From: Campylobacterota bacterium
GTDB taxonomy: Bacteria; Campylobacterota; Campylobacteria; Campylobacterales; Sulfurovaceae
DNA: 33,903 nucleotides
Assembly: GCA_003252535.1 (NCBI GenBank)
Contig: QKDN01000030.1
Span: 1 to 33,903, forward strand
Reading direction: 5' to 3'
Shown here in pieces: positions 7,107-16,742 of this stretch. The position numbers were made by a program, and so were the translations under genes. The stretch's first letter is position 1; each line of letters opens with the position of its first letter. The notes beneath the pieces are model-generated. The model was not told the DNA's origin, did not search any database, and saw only the letters and a list, made by a program, of their open reading frames with translations.

Positions 7107-8930
7107 CTACTCCCACCCCAAAATACCAAACTTCCTAAGGAAAGCCTCATCCACATCGATAAGCCCTCTCTCCTGGAGGCTTCTGATGGTCGCTTCGTCG
7201 CAGAGGGTGTCGCCCGGCCACTCTCTCTCGAAGCCGTCGAGCTCGTTCTTGTTGGTCGCATCGAGGATGATGAACGGTTTGAGCAATACATCGCGCTGCG
7301 CGTCGATATTGTTGGCTGTTCTCCAGAGGAGCATATAGGGGTTGTCGACATCGTTGTTGGCCTTGTCGACGACGACGAGCACTTTGATGTGCGGAGCGAG
7401 CGGGAAGACCTTCTCGATATCGCTCATCACTGATGCGGTCTTGTTGACCGTGATGACGGTGATGGGGTTCTTGGTGTGGGTCATGTACTGTTTGAGGGCG
7501 ACAATATTGCCGTCGATCGACTGGAATTTGGTGAGGAGCTCCGCATCGCTGAGCGGTTCGGCTACGCCATGCTCTACCTCGTCGCCTGTCGCGTCGATCC
7601 CCATCTTGCCGCCAACCAGCGCTTCGGGTGCGGTGTGGTCGAGGGCGTCGATGATCCCCTGCGTGATGAGTATTTTGCCCGGGGTCAGGCGGTTGAGGAT
7701 ATGCTCCGCTATCTCCATATCGTGCTCGAGCTCGGGGGCTTTGTCGCCGACGAAGATCGCGTGCTTGACGAAGCTCATCTGCCCTACTCCCCAGAAGGCA
7801 TGCATGAACTGCTGCGCGTGTCCCTTGTAGAGGGTCTTCATCTTGGCGAGGATGAGATTGTGGAAGACACCGTTCTCAGGCATATAGTAGTCGATCAGAT
7901 CGGGCGCGGTGGTCTGGAGGAGCGGGAGGAATATCCGTTCGGTCGCCCAACCCATATACTTGTCCTCGAGAGGAGGCTTGCCCACGACGGTCGCCTGGAA
8001 TACGGGCTTTTTCCTCATCGTGATCGTCTCCACCTCCATCACCGGGTACGGTTCGCGAAGGGTGTAGTAGCCCGTATGGTCGCCGAACGGCCCCTCGATC
8101 TCCATCTTGGTCGGGTCGACGAACCCCTCGATGATGATATCGACATCGCCGGGGATATAGATATCGTTGGTGAGCGACTTGACCAGTCTGGCGTTCTCAC
8201 CCCTGACGAACCCGTAGAGGAGCATCTCGAACATCCCGTAGGGCATCGGAGCCTGGCCGCACCAGATATAGAGCGGATCGCCGCCGATAGCTACGGTGAC
8301 GGGCATTTTTTTGCCGGCATCTCTGTACTGGTCGAAGAAGTGTGAGGAGTCCTTGTGTATCTGCCAGTGCATCCCGAGGTGGTTCTTGTCATACTGCTGG
8401 AGGCGGTACATACCAACATTTTGTACACCGCCGTCGAGGCTCTGTGAGTAGACCTGCCCCATCGTGATGAAGGGGCCGCCGTCCTCGCTCCATGTCGTGA
8501 GGATCGGGAGCTTGTCGAGGTCGACCTGCTCTTTGGGGATCACAATCTCCTGCGCGACGCCTCTTTTGTTCGTACGCTTCGGGAAGACGCTCTTGAGATT
8601 CCAGAATCTCGGGATCATCGCGAGCTTCTCTTGCCATGTTTTGGGCAGCTTGAGCTTGAGGAGTTCGCCGATCCCTTTGGCGATGGTGTCGGGGTGTTTG
8701 CCGAATATCTTCTCGGTGACAGCCTTGGAGGCGAAGATGTTCATCAGTACGGGAATATCGTACTCTATCCCGCGGCTGCGGCTGACAGGTCTGGTGAAGA
8801 GGAGCGGGCGGGAATCGGGCTTCTTGACCTCGAGGTAAGCTATGTGGGGGATCTCCAGCTCGATATCGAGCGGTTCATCGATGATCTTGAGGTTTGCGTT
8901 CTGTTTGAGCCATGCTACTACATCTTCCAT
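7107..8930 (-). CDS. ubiD: UbiD-family decarboxylase, menaquinone (futalosine pathway) type
   Basis: Prenylated-FMN-dependent decarboxylase of the UbiD family. At 607 aa it has the length of the large menaquinone-biosynthesis subgroup (SCO4490/MqnL-like) rather than the roughly 490-aa ubiquinone enzyme. Campylobacterota make menaquinone by the futalosine route, which needs such a step. Motifs include NVGMYRLQQYDKNHLGMHWQ (about 171-190), with R176 at the expected place for the cofactor-binding Arg, and EGPFGDHTGYYT (279-290), carrying the Glu and Asp of the catalytic network. AAGGATAG precedes the ATG at 8930. No other menaquinone gene is adjacent; UbiX, which makes the cofactor, must be elsewhere. 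Confidence 0.9.
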   Translation of the reverse strand: MEDVVAWLKQNANLKIIDEPLDIELEIPHIAYLEVKKPDSRPLLFTRPVSRSRGIEYDIPVLMNIFASKAVTEKIFGKHPDTIAKGIGELLKLKLPKTWQEKLAMIPRFWNLKSVFPKRTNKRGVAQEIVIPKEQVDLDKLPILTTWSEDGGPFITMGQVYSQSLDGGVQNVGMYRLQQYDKNHLGMHWQIHKDSSHFFDQYRDAGKKMPVTVAIGGDPLYIWCGQAPMPYGMFEMLLYGFVRGENARLVKSLTNDIYIPGDVDIIIEGFVDPTKMEIEGPFGDHTGYYTLREPYPVMEVETITMRKKPVFQATVVGKPPLEDKYMGWATERIFLPLLQTTAPDLIDYYMPENGVFHNLILAKMKTLYKGHAQQFMHAFWGVGQMSFVKHAIFVGDKAPELEHDMEIAEHILNRLTPGKILITQGIIDALDHTAPEALVGGKMGIDATGDEVEHGVAEPLSDAELLTKFQSIDGNIVALKQYMTHTKNPITVITVNKTASVMSDIEKVFPLAPHIKVLVVVDKANNDVDNPYMLLWRTANNIDAQRDVLLKPFIILDATNKNELDGFEREWPGDTLCDEATIRSLQERGLIDVDEAFLRKFGILGWE

Positions 8931-8950
8931 TGACTATCCTTGCGTATAGA

Positions 8951-9031
8951 GCGAAGAGCGGAGAGCGGAGAGCGGAGAGCCATATTATGCCCAAGGACAA
9001 ATAGCTCTGAGCTCTGAGCTCTGAGCTCCAA
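8951..9031. repeat. Two heptanucleotide tandem arrays in inverted arrangement
   Basis: 8951-8980 is GCGAAGA followed by three GCGGAGA units and GC. 9004-9031 is three GCTCTGA units followed by GCTCCAA. Read on one strand, both arrays repeat AGAGC every 7 bp with two variable bases between (GG in one, TC in the other). The arrays can therefore pair with each other in five of every seven positions. In each array the degenerate unit is the outermost. They fall between the candidate ubiD promoter and its start codon, so they would lie in its mRNA leader. Confidence 0.75.
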
Positions 9032-9045
9032 GCATTAAGAGAGAA

Positions 9046-9051
9046 AGTATA
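9046..9051 (-). promoter_or_regulatory. Possible -10 box of the UbiD-family gene
   Basis: TATACT on the minus strand, about 115 bp upstream of the ATG at 8930. If used, the transcript leader would contain both heptad arrays. Confidence 0.35.
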
Positions 9052-9084
9052 ACAAAAAGAGTCTAATGATTTTACGATAGAATT

Positions 9085-9205
9085 CTATACATCAGCTCTC
9101 TAAATACCAACGCTCCCAAGAGAGCGCTCCTGCGCCATGCGAACGCAAGCGCCCGCTTCACGGGTTAGGCGCATAGCTTCTCGCACTCTCTTTGGAGCTT
9201 ATGAG
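9085..9205. other. Structured GC-rich intergenic stretch upstream of argH
   Basis: No coding frame. It contains several short inverted repeats, such as CGCTC/GAGCG near 9110-9126 and ATGCG/CGCAT near 9137-9175. It does not fold as a tRNA and matches no riboswitch I know. It may be a decayed repeat. A GATAAT at 9207-9212 could be the argH -10 box. Confidence 0.3.
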
Positions 9206-9237
9206 AGATAATACATACGAATTATGAGGGGAAAATT

Positions 9238-10626
9238 ATGTCAAAAAAGATCGCATCCGCAAGGATAGCAACAGAGAGCTCAGCACTTCTCAAAGAGCTC
9301 AACGACTCGCTGCCGTTCGACAAGGCGCTCTACGCACAGGATATCGCAGGCTCAAAAGCCCACGCGGCGATGCTCGCAAAGCAGGGGATCATCAGCGCTG
9401 AGGACAATGAAGCGATCCAGAGAGGTCTCGACCAGGTGCTTGAGGAGATAGAGAGCGGCGCCTTCACCCTCGATGGTGGCGACGAAGATATCCACATGGC
9501 CAACGAAAGACGCCTCACCGAGATCATCGGCGACGCTGGCAAGAGACTCCATACTGCCAGAAGCCGCAACGATCAGGTCGCGCTCGACTTCAGACTCTAT
9601 GTCCTCGACAACAACCGTCTCATCACAGAGCTCCTCCTCGAGCTCATCGATACCTTTATCGCCACTGCCAAAGAGCACACCGAAACACTGCTGCCGGGGA
9701 TGACACACCTCCAGCACGCCCAGCCGATCAACTTCGGCTACCACATGATGGCGTACACAAGTATGTTCAAGCGCGACTACGAAAGATTCATCGACTCCGC
9801 CAGACGCAACAACCTCTCCCCTATCGGATGCGCCGCCCTCGCAGGGACACCGCACCCCGTAGATCGAAAGATGACGGCCGAAGCTCTGGGATTTGACGCA
9901 CCGACGCTCAACTGCCTCGATACCGTCAGCGACCGTGACTTCGCCCTCGAGATACTTTTCAATATCTCGACGATGATGATGCACATGAGCCGTCTCAGCG
10001 AAGAGCTGATCCTCTGGTCTGCCAGCGAATTCCGCTTCGTCACCCTCTCCGACAAGCACGCGACAGGCAGCTCGATCATGCCGCAGAAGAAGAACCCCGA
10101 TATCCCCGAGCTCCTCAGAGGTAAAACAGGGCGTGTCAACGGCAACCTCATCGCACTCCTCACCGTCATGAAAGGTCTCCCGCTCGCATACAATAAAGAT
10201 ACGCAGGAGGACAAAGAGGGGGTATTCGACTCGGTCAGAACCGCCCTCCTCTCGCTCAGAGTCCTCAACGAAATGATCGCCGAGATGAAGGTCAATGTCG
10301 CAAATATGGAGAGAGCCTGTATGATCGGCCATCTCAGTGCGACAGACCTCGCCGACTACCTCGTGAGATCGGCAGGGATACCGTTCCGCGATGCCTACCA
10401 TATCACGGGCAATGCGGTCAACCTCGCAGAAGAGAAGGGACTCGATATCTCCGAGCTCTCACTTGATGATCTGAAGTCTATAGATGAGAGGATCGGCGAA
10501 GATGTCATCGCGCTCCTCGACAACCGTGCATCGATGAATGCCAGAAACTCCGAGGGTGGTACGGCCACGGTGAGGACGAAGGAGCAGATCGCTGCGATGG
10601 AAGCGTGGCTGGAGAGCGTGAAATAA
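9238..10626 (+). CDS. argH: Argininosuccinate lyase
   Basis: Last step of arginine biosynthesis: splits argininosuccinate to arginine and fumarate, in the cytoplasm. The 462 aa match the family length of the fumarase/aspartase superfamily. Signatures seen are [12 protein letters not shown] (about 107-118), THLQHAQP (156-163) with the catalytic H160, and the flexible signature loop [11 protein letters not shown] (277-287) with the catalytic serine. GAGGGGA precedes the ATG. The gene is monocistronic: a structured intergenic stretch lies upstream, and a REP pair starts three bases after the stop and probably stabilises or ends the mRNA. Confidence 0.97.
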   Translation: MSKKIASARIATESSALLKELNDSLPFDKALYAQDIAGSKAHAAMLAKQGIISAEDNEAIQRGLDQVLEEIESGAFTLDGGDEDIHMANERRLTEIIGDAGKRLHTARSRNDQVALDFRLYVLDNNRLITELLLELIDTFIATAKEHTETLLPGMTHLQHAQPINFGYHMMAYTSMFKRDYERFIDSARRNNLSPIGCAALAGTPHPVDRKMTAEALGFDAPTLNCLDTVSDRDFALEILFNISTMMMHMSRLSEELILWSASEFRFVTLSDKHATGSSIMPQKKNPDIPELLRGKTGRVNGNLIALLTVMKGLPLAYNKDTQEDKEGVFDSVRTALLSLRVLNEMIAEMKVNVANMERACMIGHLSATDLADYLVRSAGIPFRDAYHITGNAVNLAEEKGLDISELSLDDLKSIDERIGEDVIALLDNRASMNARNSEGGTATVRTKEQIAAMEAWLESVK

Positions 10627-10628
10627 GC

Positions 10629-10733
10629 GTAGGGTGGGTTTCCCAACCCACCGTTTGCTGCGAATGCAATAACCATTGCATCTGTAAAATAGAAGTTGTG
10701 CGTGATTTGTGGTGGGTTAAAAACCCACCCTAC
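10629..10733. repeat. REP pair (BIME-like), family B, between convergent genes
   Basis: GTAG (10629-10632) and a hairpin of arms GGTGGGTT and AACCCACC (10633-10652). The inverted partner GGTGGGTT/AACCCACC lies at 10711-10729 and ends in CTAC (10730-10733). It fills almost the whole gap between the stop codons of argH and the HIT gene. Each hairpin could end transcription arriving from either side. Confidence 0.75.
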
Positions 10734-10754
10734 GCGGACATATGATGCCCTGTA

Positions 10755-11108
10755 TCAGATACTCTTGTGCGTATCCTCGTGGAGATGATCCCACTTGAGC
10801 CTGCCGCCGCCGAGCATGTGGAAGTGGAGGTGGTGGATCTCCTGTCCGCCGTCGCTTCCGTTATTGGTGATGAGTCTGTATCCGGTCTCTGCCAGACCGA
10901 GCTTCTCGGCAACTTCCTGGGCGAATGTCGTAAGTCCTGCCATTGTCTCCGGGGTGACGTTCTGGAAGCAGTCTACATGGACCTTGGGGATGATAAGGAT
11001 GTGGATAGGGGCTTTGGGGTAGAGGTCGTGGAATGCCATGAAGTGTTCGTTCTCGGCTTCGAGATTGGCAGGGATCTCTTTATTGACGATCTTGCAGAAA
11101 ATGCACAT
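10755..11108 (-). CDS. HIT-family nucleotide-binding hydrolase (HinT-like)
   Basis: Small cytoplasmic purine-nucleoside phosphoramidase-type protein of 117 aa. It has the histidine triad HLHFHMLGG near the C-terminus, the AFHDLYPKAPIHILIIPK core, and two N-terminal cysteines (C2 and C5, CIFC), which in HinT-branch proteins belong to a metal site. AAAGGA lies six bases before the ATG at 11108. Its position divergent from pheS is the same as in Campylobacter. The physiological substrate is unknown for most members. The leader contains a long inverted repeat, listed separately. Confidence 0.93.
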   Translation of the reverse strand: MCIFCKIVNKEIPANLEAENEHFMAFHDLYPKAPIHILIIPKVHVDCFQNVTPETMAGLTTFAQEVAEKLGLAETGYRLITNNGSDGGQEIHHLHFHMLGGGRLKWDHLHEDTHKSI

Positions 11109-11117
11109 ATTTAGTCC

Positions 11118-11148
11118 TTTGAGTCTTTGAAATCAGACTCAAATTATA
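11118..11148 (-). promoter_or_regulatory. HIT gene -10 box and overlapping palindrome
   Basis: TATAAT (minus, 11148-11143) is followed at once by an inverted repeat, TTTGAGTC and GACTCAAA separated by 10 bases (11118-11143). The repeat spans from the end of the -10 box, across the expected start site, into the ribosome binding site AAAGGA (11120-11115). It could be an operator or an mRNA hairpin hiding the RBS. Confidence 0.5.
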
Positions 11149-11190
11149 GCACCTTAGAGCCAATAAATCCCACTATTATCAATATTTCGT

Positions 11191-11222
11191 TAAAATCTCA
11201 CAATTTTAATAGTGTATAGAGG
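11191..11222 (+). promoter_or_regulatory. Candidate pheS promoter and RBS
   Basis: TAAAAT at 11191-11196 in AT-rich DNA, with AGAGG at 11217-11222 five bases before the TTG start at 11228. It probably drives pheS-pheT-aroA-ispH as one transcript. Confidence 0.45.
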
Positions 11223-11227
11223 TTATT

Positions 11228-12217
11228 TTGGAAATTTTAGAAGAGATCAAAAATACAGACTCCCTTGAGAAGCTCGAAGAGCTCAGAGTGGGCCTCTTCG
11301 GCAAGAAGGGATCGCTTGCGGCTGAGTTCGCCAGGCTCAAAGATATCCCACCTGCAGAGAAAAAAGAGTTCGCAGCAAATCTCAACGAGAAGAAAGCCCT
11401 TTTGCAGAATGCCCTCGATGAGAGATTCGAATTCCTCAAGAGCGCGCAGATGGAGCAGAAGCTCAAAAGCGAATATATCGATGTATCCCTCTACAACCGC
11501 CTCACCAAGAACGGCGCGCTCCACCCTGTCATGGAGACGATGGAGAAGATCATCGATTATTTCGTAGCGCTCAACTTCTCCATCGAGGACGGGCCGATGG
11601 TCGAGGATGATTTCCACAACTTCGAAGCGCTCAACCTCCCCAAACACCACCCGGCGCGAGATATGCAGGACACTTTCTACTTCAATGACGGTTCCCTGCT
11701 CCGCACCCACACTTCGCCGGTGCAGATCAGGACGATGATGCAGAGCAAACCGCCGATCCGCATCATCGCCCCGGGGTCGGTATTCCGACGCGACTACGAC
11801 CTCACCCACACGCCGATGTTCCACCAGGTGGAGGGTCTCGTCGTGGATGACAAAGGGAAGATCAGCTTTGCCAACCTCAAGCATATCCTCACCGACTTCC
11901 TCCAGCATATGTTCGGTGAGGTCGATGTGAGATTCAGACCCAGCTTCTTCCCGTTCACCGAACCGTCGGCGGAAGTGGATATCTCATGCGTCTTCTGCAA
12001 GGGCGACGGATGCCGCGTCTGTTCACACACAGGCTGGCTCGAGGTACTCGGATGCGGGATCGTCGATCCGAACGTATTCAAGGCGGTCGGTTACAAGGAT
12101 GTAAGCGGCTACGCGTTCGGTCTGGGTGTCGAGAGATTCGCTATGCTGATGCATGCCATCCCCGACCTGAGGTCACTATTTGAAGGAGATAATCGTTTGT
12201 TGGAGCAGTTTAGATGA
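11228..12217 (+). CDS. pheS: Phenylalanyl-tRNA synthetase alpha subunit
   Basis: Catalytic subunit of the alpha2-beta2 enzyme that charges tRNA-Phe. The 329 aa are the family length when read from TTG 11228, with RBS AGAGG just upstream; the next in-frame ATG (M75) would remove the N-terminal coiled-coil arm that contacts tRNA. Class II motifs are visible: motif 2 [18 protein letters not shown] (186-203) and motif 3 [10 protein letters not shown] (298-307), plus [10 protein letters not shown] (161-170). A cysteine cluster (C254, C257, C262, C265), seen in many bacterial PheS proteins, may bind zinc. The stop overlaps the pheT start by ATGA. Confidence 0.96.
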   Translation: MEILEEIKNTDSLEKLEELRVGLFGKKGSLAAEFARLKDIPPAEKKEFAANLNEKKALLQNALDERFEFLKSAQMEQKLKSEYIDVSLYNRLTKNGALHPVMETMEKIIDYFVALNFSIEDGPMVEDDFHNFEALNLPKHHPARDMQDTFYFNDGSLLRTHTSPVQIRTMMQSKPPIRIIAPGSVFRRDYDLTHTPMFHQVEGLVVDDKGKISFANLKHILTDFLQHMFGEVDVRFRPSFFPFTEPSAEVDISCVFCKGDGCRVCSHTGWLEVLGCGIVDPNVFKAVGYKDVSGYAFGLGVERFAMLMHAIPDLRSLFEGDNRLLEQFR

Positions 12218-14547
12218 GAATAACAAGAAGTTGGTTAAATGAATTTGTAAATCTTGACGGTATCTCAAATGAAGAGCTCAGTACTACCTTCAACTCTATC
12301 GGTCTCGAAGTAGACAGCGTCACCGAGTACAATATCCCCGAGAAGGTCGTCGTGGGACGGATCGTATCGTGCTCGAAACACCCTGATGCCGACAAGCTCA
12401 ATGTATGCCAGATCGATGTTGGGAACGAGACACTGCAGATCGTCTGCGGCGCAGCCAATGTCGTCGAGGCGGAATACGTCGCAGTAGCGGTCGTAGGCGC
12501 CGTACTGCCGGGTGATTTCAGGATCAAGGATGCCAAGCTTCGCGGTGTCGAGAGCTCAGGGATGGTCTGCTCCTCTACCGAGCTCGGTCTTCCGCCGCTC
12601 GGTGACGGGATCATGATCCTCGACGACTCCATCGGTACGCTCGAAGCAGGTCGTGCACTGGCAGACTACGAGAAGTTCAACGATACTGCGATCGAGATCG
12701 AGCTCACAGCCAACCGCGGCGACTGTCTCAGCATCAACGGTATCGCCAGAGATGTGAGCGTAGCACTTGAGAGAGAGCTCAAACCATCATCCTACACCAC
12801 TACCCAGAAAGACAAACTCGGTGTCGCAAGACTCGCCGAAATCCAGTCCAAAGGGGAGAGCGAAGCGAACCTCAGGTTCCTTATCGCCCAGGCGAGCGGG
12901 ATCAAAACCCCTTTCCTGATCAGACTCAGACTCGCGATGGTGGAGATAGCTGCGAAAAGCAATATCGAAAACCTCATCAACTATGCGACCCATGCCACAG
13001 GCGTGGTCCTCAGAGCCTACGATGCAGAAGGGCTCAAAGACGAGGGGGGCAGAGTACGCCTCCAGATAGCCAACCGCACCCCTGCCATCGTCGATGTCAT
13101 CTCGTGCCAGAAGACGATCTCGACCGTAGGGCTCAACCAGAACGAAGAGTGCAAGGCCAAGGATACGAGCGGCCTGCTCCTCATCGAGGCGAGCTATATC
13201 CACCCCGAGATCCTCGTCGAAGCGGCTGCCGAGGGGAAATACGACAAAGACGAGCTCTACTATAAGACCTCACGCGGCAGTGAGCCCAACCTCGAGTTCG
13301 GTCTCGAATATATCAGTGTGAACCTCGAGCAGAACTCTTCATGCAAGTTCTATGAGGGACACCTGACGGTATCCTCACCCTGGGAGCCAGCCCGTATCAG
13401 TGCAGATACCCAGGAGATATCCGCCATCATCGGCCAGGACATCCCCAAGACGAAGATCGTTTCGATCCTCTCCAACCTTGGCTTCGGTATCCAGAGCGGT
13501 TCTGACGGCAAGTTCGTCGTGATCGTCCCGCGATTCAGACACGATATCAAGAACATCCAGGATGTCACCGAAGAGATCGTGCGCATAATCGGTATCAATA
13601 ATATCCAGGAGAAACCGCTGGCATTCGTCGAGCACAACAGACACAACGATGTTCTCGCACGACACAACTTCAAAAAATCCCTCCGCCACAAGCTCAGCGC
13701 GGCCGGGTTCAACGAGACGGTAAGCTATATCTTCGCCGACGGAGCCAAACAGAAAAAGTACGGTTTCGACTCTGTAGGGAACGTCCTCGATCTGGCGAAC
13801 CCTATCGCCGAGGACCTCAACACGCCGAGGACCACGATCCTGGTGAACCTCCTCGAAGCTGCCGCAAGAAATGTCAGCTATACCGAGAGATCGATCGGAC
13901 TCTTCGAAATAGGTGCGGTATTCGACCGTACCAGACAGCAGAGCATGAGGGTCAGTATGCTCTTCAGCGGCCAGGACGAAAGCGAATCGGTCCTCAACAG
14001 CGGCAAACCCCGCAAGGTCGATTTCGGTTCGTTCGTCAAGAGGGTACAGTCCGTACTGGGCGAGATGAAGATGGTGGCGTGTACCTACCACAACGAGCTC
14101 ATCCACCCCTACCAGTCGGCCAATGTCATCTATCGCGACAGGCTCTGCGGCTTCATCACCAAGCTCCATCCGGCAGTGCAGGAGGAGTATGGACTGGGCG
14201 ATACCTTCATGGCCGAGTTCGAGTTCGATACGCTGATGCCTGTACATATCAACGCAACGGCGATATCGAAATACCAGGGGGTCTACAAGGACCTGAGCGT
14301 CGTTATCGACAAGAGCCGCCGCTACAGGGAGATCGACAACGCATTGGGCGAGCTCGAGATCGGTATCCTCAAACGTTGGTACCCGATCGACGTCTACGAA
14401 GACGAACAGCTCGGGGACAAGAAGAGCCTGACGGTGAGATTCTTCATCCAGTCGTATGAGAAGACCTTGCAGGACACTGATATCGAAGAGGTTATGCAGT
14501 CAGTCATGAACAAGCTCCAGGAGAAATGCGAGGCGAGACTTCGATGA
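12214..14547 (+). CDS. pheT: Phenylalanyl-tRNA synthetase beta subunit
   Basis: Large partner of PheS, 777 aa, close to the usual 790-800. Domains in order: N-terminal B1; EMAP/tRNA-binding fold at about 43-150 ([20 protein letters not shown]); B3/B4 editing region with [12 protein letters not shown]5 at about 390-460; core B6/B7; and the ferredoxin-like anticodon-binding domain in the last 90 residues ([10 protein letters not shown] to the C-terminus). It overlaps pheS and aroA by 4 bp at each end, so translation is probably coupled to fix subunit ratio. Confidence 0.96.
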   Translation: MRITRSWLNEFVNLDGISNEELSTTFNSIGLEVDSVTEYNIPEKVVVGRIVSCSKHPDADKLNVCQIDVGNETLQIVCGAANVVEAEYVAVAVVGAVLPGDFRIKDAKLRGVESSGMVCSSTELGLPPLGDGIMILDDSIGTLEAGRALADYEKFNDTAIEIELTANRGDCLSINGIARDVSVALERELKPSSYTTTQKDKLGVARLAEIQSKGESEANLRFLIAQASGIKTPFLIRLRLAMVEIAAKSNIENLINYATHATGVVLRAYDAEGLKDEGGRVRLQIANRTPAIVDVISCQKTISTVGLNQNEECKAKDTSGLLLIEASYIHPEILVEAAAEGKYDKDELYYKTSRGSEPNLEFGLEYISVNLEQNSSCKFYEGHLTVSSPWEPARISADTQEISAIIGQDIPKTKIVSILSNLGFGIQSGSDGKFVVIVPRFRHDIKNIQDVTEEIVRIIGINNIQEKPLAFVEHNRHNDVLARHNFKKSLRHKLSAAGFNETVSYIFADGAKQKKYGFDSVGNVLDLANPIAEDLNTPRTTILVNLLEAAARNVSYTERSIGLFEIGAVFDRTRQQSMRVSMLFSGQDESESVLNSGKPRKVDFGSFVKRVQSVLGEMKMVACTYHNELIHPYQSANVIYRDRLCGFITKLHPAVQEEYGLGDTFMAEFEFDTLMPVHINATAISKYQGVYKDLSVVIDKSRRYREIDNALGELEIGILKRWYPIDVYEDEQLGDKKSLTVRFFIQSYEKTLQDTDIEEVMQSVMNKLQEKCEARLR

Positions 14548-15848
14548 GTCACGGCGAATTCAAAAAAGCGACCGTCTTCCCGGCAACCGACGGATTCGAG
14601 ATCACCTGCTCCGATATCGCACCGGACAAATCGATCTCTCACCGCTGCGCGATGTTCTCGCTGCTGAGCGACCGTCCTTCGCACATCAGGAACTTCCTTC
14701 TCGGCGAAGACACTCTCAACTCCCTCAATATCGCCGCGCAGCTTGGCGCGACCGTCGAGAGGGAGGGTGGCACGGTCACGATCACTCCCCCCGCCAGGCT
14801 CAGCGAACCGAGCGATGTCCTCGACTGTGGCAATGCAGGGACTGGGATGCGACTCTACTGCGGACTCCTCGCAGGTGTAGAGGGATCGTTCATCCTCACG
14901 GGTGACAAATACCTCCGCAACCGCCCCATGAACCGTGTCACCAAGCCGCTCAGAAGCATCGGCGCGAAGATCGACGGCAGGGACAACGGCAATCTTGCCC
15001 CTCTTGCCATCCGCGGTGGCACCCTCAAAGCGTTCCGCTATGAGTCTCCGATCGATTCGGCACAGGTCAAATCTGCGCTCATCCTCGCAGCGCTCCGCGG
15101 CGATGCGACAAGCTACTACAAAGAGGAGCTCCTCAGCCGCGACCATACGGAAAGGATGCTCCGCGGTATGGGTGCTTCCATCAGTACAGATGAGGATGGC
15201 TGGATAGCGATAGAGCCGCTTCAGGCACCCCTTGCTCCCCTCGAGCTTACCGTCCCTGCCGACCCTTCAAGCGGATTCTTCTTCGCAGTGGCAGCGGCTA
15301 TCACACCGAATGCCAGAGTGACCATCACTGATGTCACCCTCAACCCTACCCGCATCGAAGCCTACAAGATGCTGGAGAAAATGGGTGCGGATATCCGGTA
15401 CATCACCAAAGAGGATCTCTATGAGCCTATCGGTGATATCGTCATCACTTATGCAGGGAAGCTCAGAAGCATCACAGTCGAAGAGAACATCGCCTGGCTG
15501 ATCGACGAGCTCCCTGCCCTCTCCATCGCCATGGCGGTAGCAGAAGGGAGAAGCACGGTCAAAAATGCCAAAGAGCTCCGTGTCAAGGAGAGCGACCGCA
15601 TCGCGACCGTAATGAGCGGTCTCACAGCCTGCGGTATCGAATGTGACGACTTCGAGGACGGTTATACGATCACGGGCGGTGAGATCAGAAGTGCGAGCGT
15701 CGACAGCCACGGCGATCACAGGATCGCTATGAGCTTCGCCGTCGCAGGGCTCCTGATCCAAATGGAGATCACCGATATCGCCTGTGTCGATACTTCGTTC
15801 CCCAACTTCTTCGATATCCTCAAGGGGATCACTAAGGTCGAGCTGTGA
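14544..15848 (+). CDS. aroA: 3-phosphoshikimate 1-carboxyvinyltransferase (EPSP synthase)
   Basis: Sixth step of the shikimate pathway: joins phosphoenolpyruvate to shikimate 3-phosphate. The start is taken at ATG 14544 because it makes the same ATGA overlap as pheS-pheT; an in-frame ATG at 14526 would add six residues. The 434 aa fit the family. Visible motifs are DKSISHR (28-34), CGNAGTGMR (95-103), [11 protein letters not shown] (about 119-129), [21 protein letters not shown] and [11 protein letters not shown] glycine where class I enzymes have alanine (GNAGTG), together with RDHTE, SAQVK and NPTR, points to the class II EPSP synthase type. The stop overlaps the ispH GTG start. Confidence 0.96.
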   Translation: MSHGEFKKATVFPATDGFEITCSDIAPDKSISHRCAMFSLLSDRPSHIRNFLLGEDTLNSLNIAAQLGATVEREGGTVTITPPARLSEPSDVLDCGNAGTGMRLYCGLLAGVEGSFILTGDKYLRNRPMNRVTKPLRSIGAKIDGRDNGNLAPLAIRGGTLKAFRYESPIDSAQVKSALILAALRGDATSYYKEELLSRDHTERMLRGMGASISTDEDGWIAIEPLQAPLAPLELTVPADPSSGFFFAVAAAITPNARVTITDVTLNPTRIEAYKMLEKMGADIRYITKEDLYEPIGDIVITYAGKLRSITVEENIAWLIDELPALSIAMAVAEGRSTVKNAKELRVKESDRIATVMSGLTACGIECDDFEDGYTITGGEIRSASVDSHGDHRIAMSFAVAGLLIQMEITDIACVDTSFPNFFDILKGITKVEL

Positions 15849-16690
15849 AGATCGCCCTCGCCTCTTCATACGGATTTTGTTTTGGGGTCAAGAGGGCCAT
15901 CAAGATAGCCGAAGAGCACCCCGGGAGCGTCACCTACGGGCCGCTCATCCATAACAAGGATGAGATCAACCGTCTCAAAGAGGGTTTCGGGATCGGTCTT
16001 GCAGAGTCGCTCGATGATATAAAGAACGATGAGGCAGTCGTCATCCGCACACACGGTATCCCAAAAAAAGAACTCGAACTTCTCAAAGAGAATGAGAAAA
16101 AGATCATCGATGCCACCTGCCCCTATGTGACAACCCCGCAGAAGATCGTCGAAGAGATGAGCGAAGAGGGATACAGCATCGTGATCTTCGGCGACAGGAA
16201 CCACCCGGAGATCAAAGGGGTAGTGAGCTATGCAACAAACCCCAAAGATGCGTTCATAGTACTCGAAGCGAGCGAGATCGAAACGCTCCCGCTCAAATCA
16301 AAAGTAGCCGTCGTAGCACAGACCACGAGAAAACCGGAGGACTATCTCAAGATCACTTCGGCCCTTACCCTGAGACACAAAGAGGTAAGGATATTCAATA
16401 CCATCTGCAATGCAACCTTCGAGAATCAGGATGCAGCTGCCGATCTGGCACAGGAAGCCGATGTGATGATCGTCATCGGCGGCAAACACTCCTCCAATAC
16501 CAAACAGCTCCATTCGATCTGCAAACACTACTGTGCTGACAGCTATCTCGTGGAGAACGAGAGCGAACTCAACAGGGAATGGTTCGATGGTAAGAATCTG
16601 TGCGGCATCTCAGCCGGCGCATCTACACCTGACTGGATCGTCCAGAACGTCATCACCAGAATCGAAAATATGACTGCGTTGAAATCGTAG
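15845..16690 (+). CDS. ispH: 4-hydroxy-3-methylbut-2-enyl diphosphate reductase
   Basis: Last step of the MEP isoprenoid pathway: an iron-sulfur enzyme making IPP and DMAPP. The 281 aa match the short form of the family. The three cluster cysteines are C12 (GFCFGVKRA), C92 (DATCPYV) and C188 (NTICNAT). Substrate-binding H36 and H70 (RTHG) and GGKHSSNT are also present. GTG 15845 is the start and overlaps the aroA TGA (GTGA); there is no ATG near the N-terminus, and GTG puts C12 in its usual place. The stop codon lies within the terminator hairpin. Confidence 0.96.
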   Translation: MKIALASSYGFCFGVKRAIKIAEEHPGSVTYGPLIHNKDEINRLKEGFGIGLAESLDDIKNDEAVVIRTHGIPKKELELLKENEKKIIDATCPYVTTPQKIVEEMSEEGYSIVIFGDRNHPEIKGVVSYATNPKDAFIVLEASEIETLPLKSKVAVVAQTTRKPEDYLKITSALTLRHKEVRIFNTICNATFENQDAAADLAQEADVMIVIGGKHSSNTKQLHSICKHYCADSYLVENESELNREWFDGKNLCGISAGASTPDWIVQNVITRIENMTALKS

Positions 16691-16708
16691 TCATATTTTT
16701 TATTTTTC
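16667..16708 (+). terminator. Intrinsic terminator of the pheS-ispH operon
   Basis: Arms AATATGACT (16667-16675) and AGTCATATT (16689-16697) with a 13-base loop, followed by TTTTATTTTTC. The left arm is inside the last codons of ispH, and the ispH stop TAG (16688-16690) runs into the right arm. Confidence 0.75.
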
Positions 16709-16742
16709 TTATTTCCCTTAAGGTTTAAATTCCCTCCTGTCA

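Noticed and set aside
9130-9175. Possible tRNA or tRNA remnant
   Set aside because: Some GC-rich palindromes, but no T-loop GTTCRA, no acceptor stem pairing and no plausible anticodon arm.
9352-10401. 349-codon open frame antisense to argH
   Set aside because: Caused by codon bias of argH (few stop codons on the opposite strand). The product is H/E/V-rich without motifs, and argH is certain.
13375-14247. 290-codon open frame antisense to pheT
   Set aside because: Shadow of pheT with the same acidic low-complexity character and no start signals.
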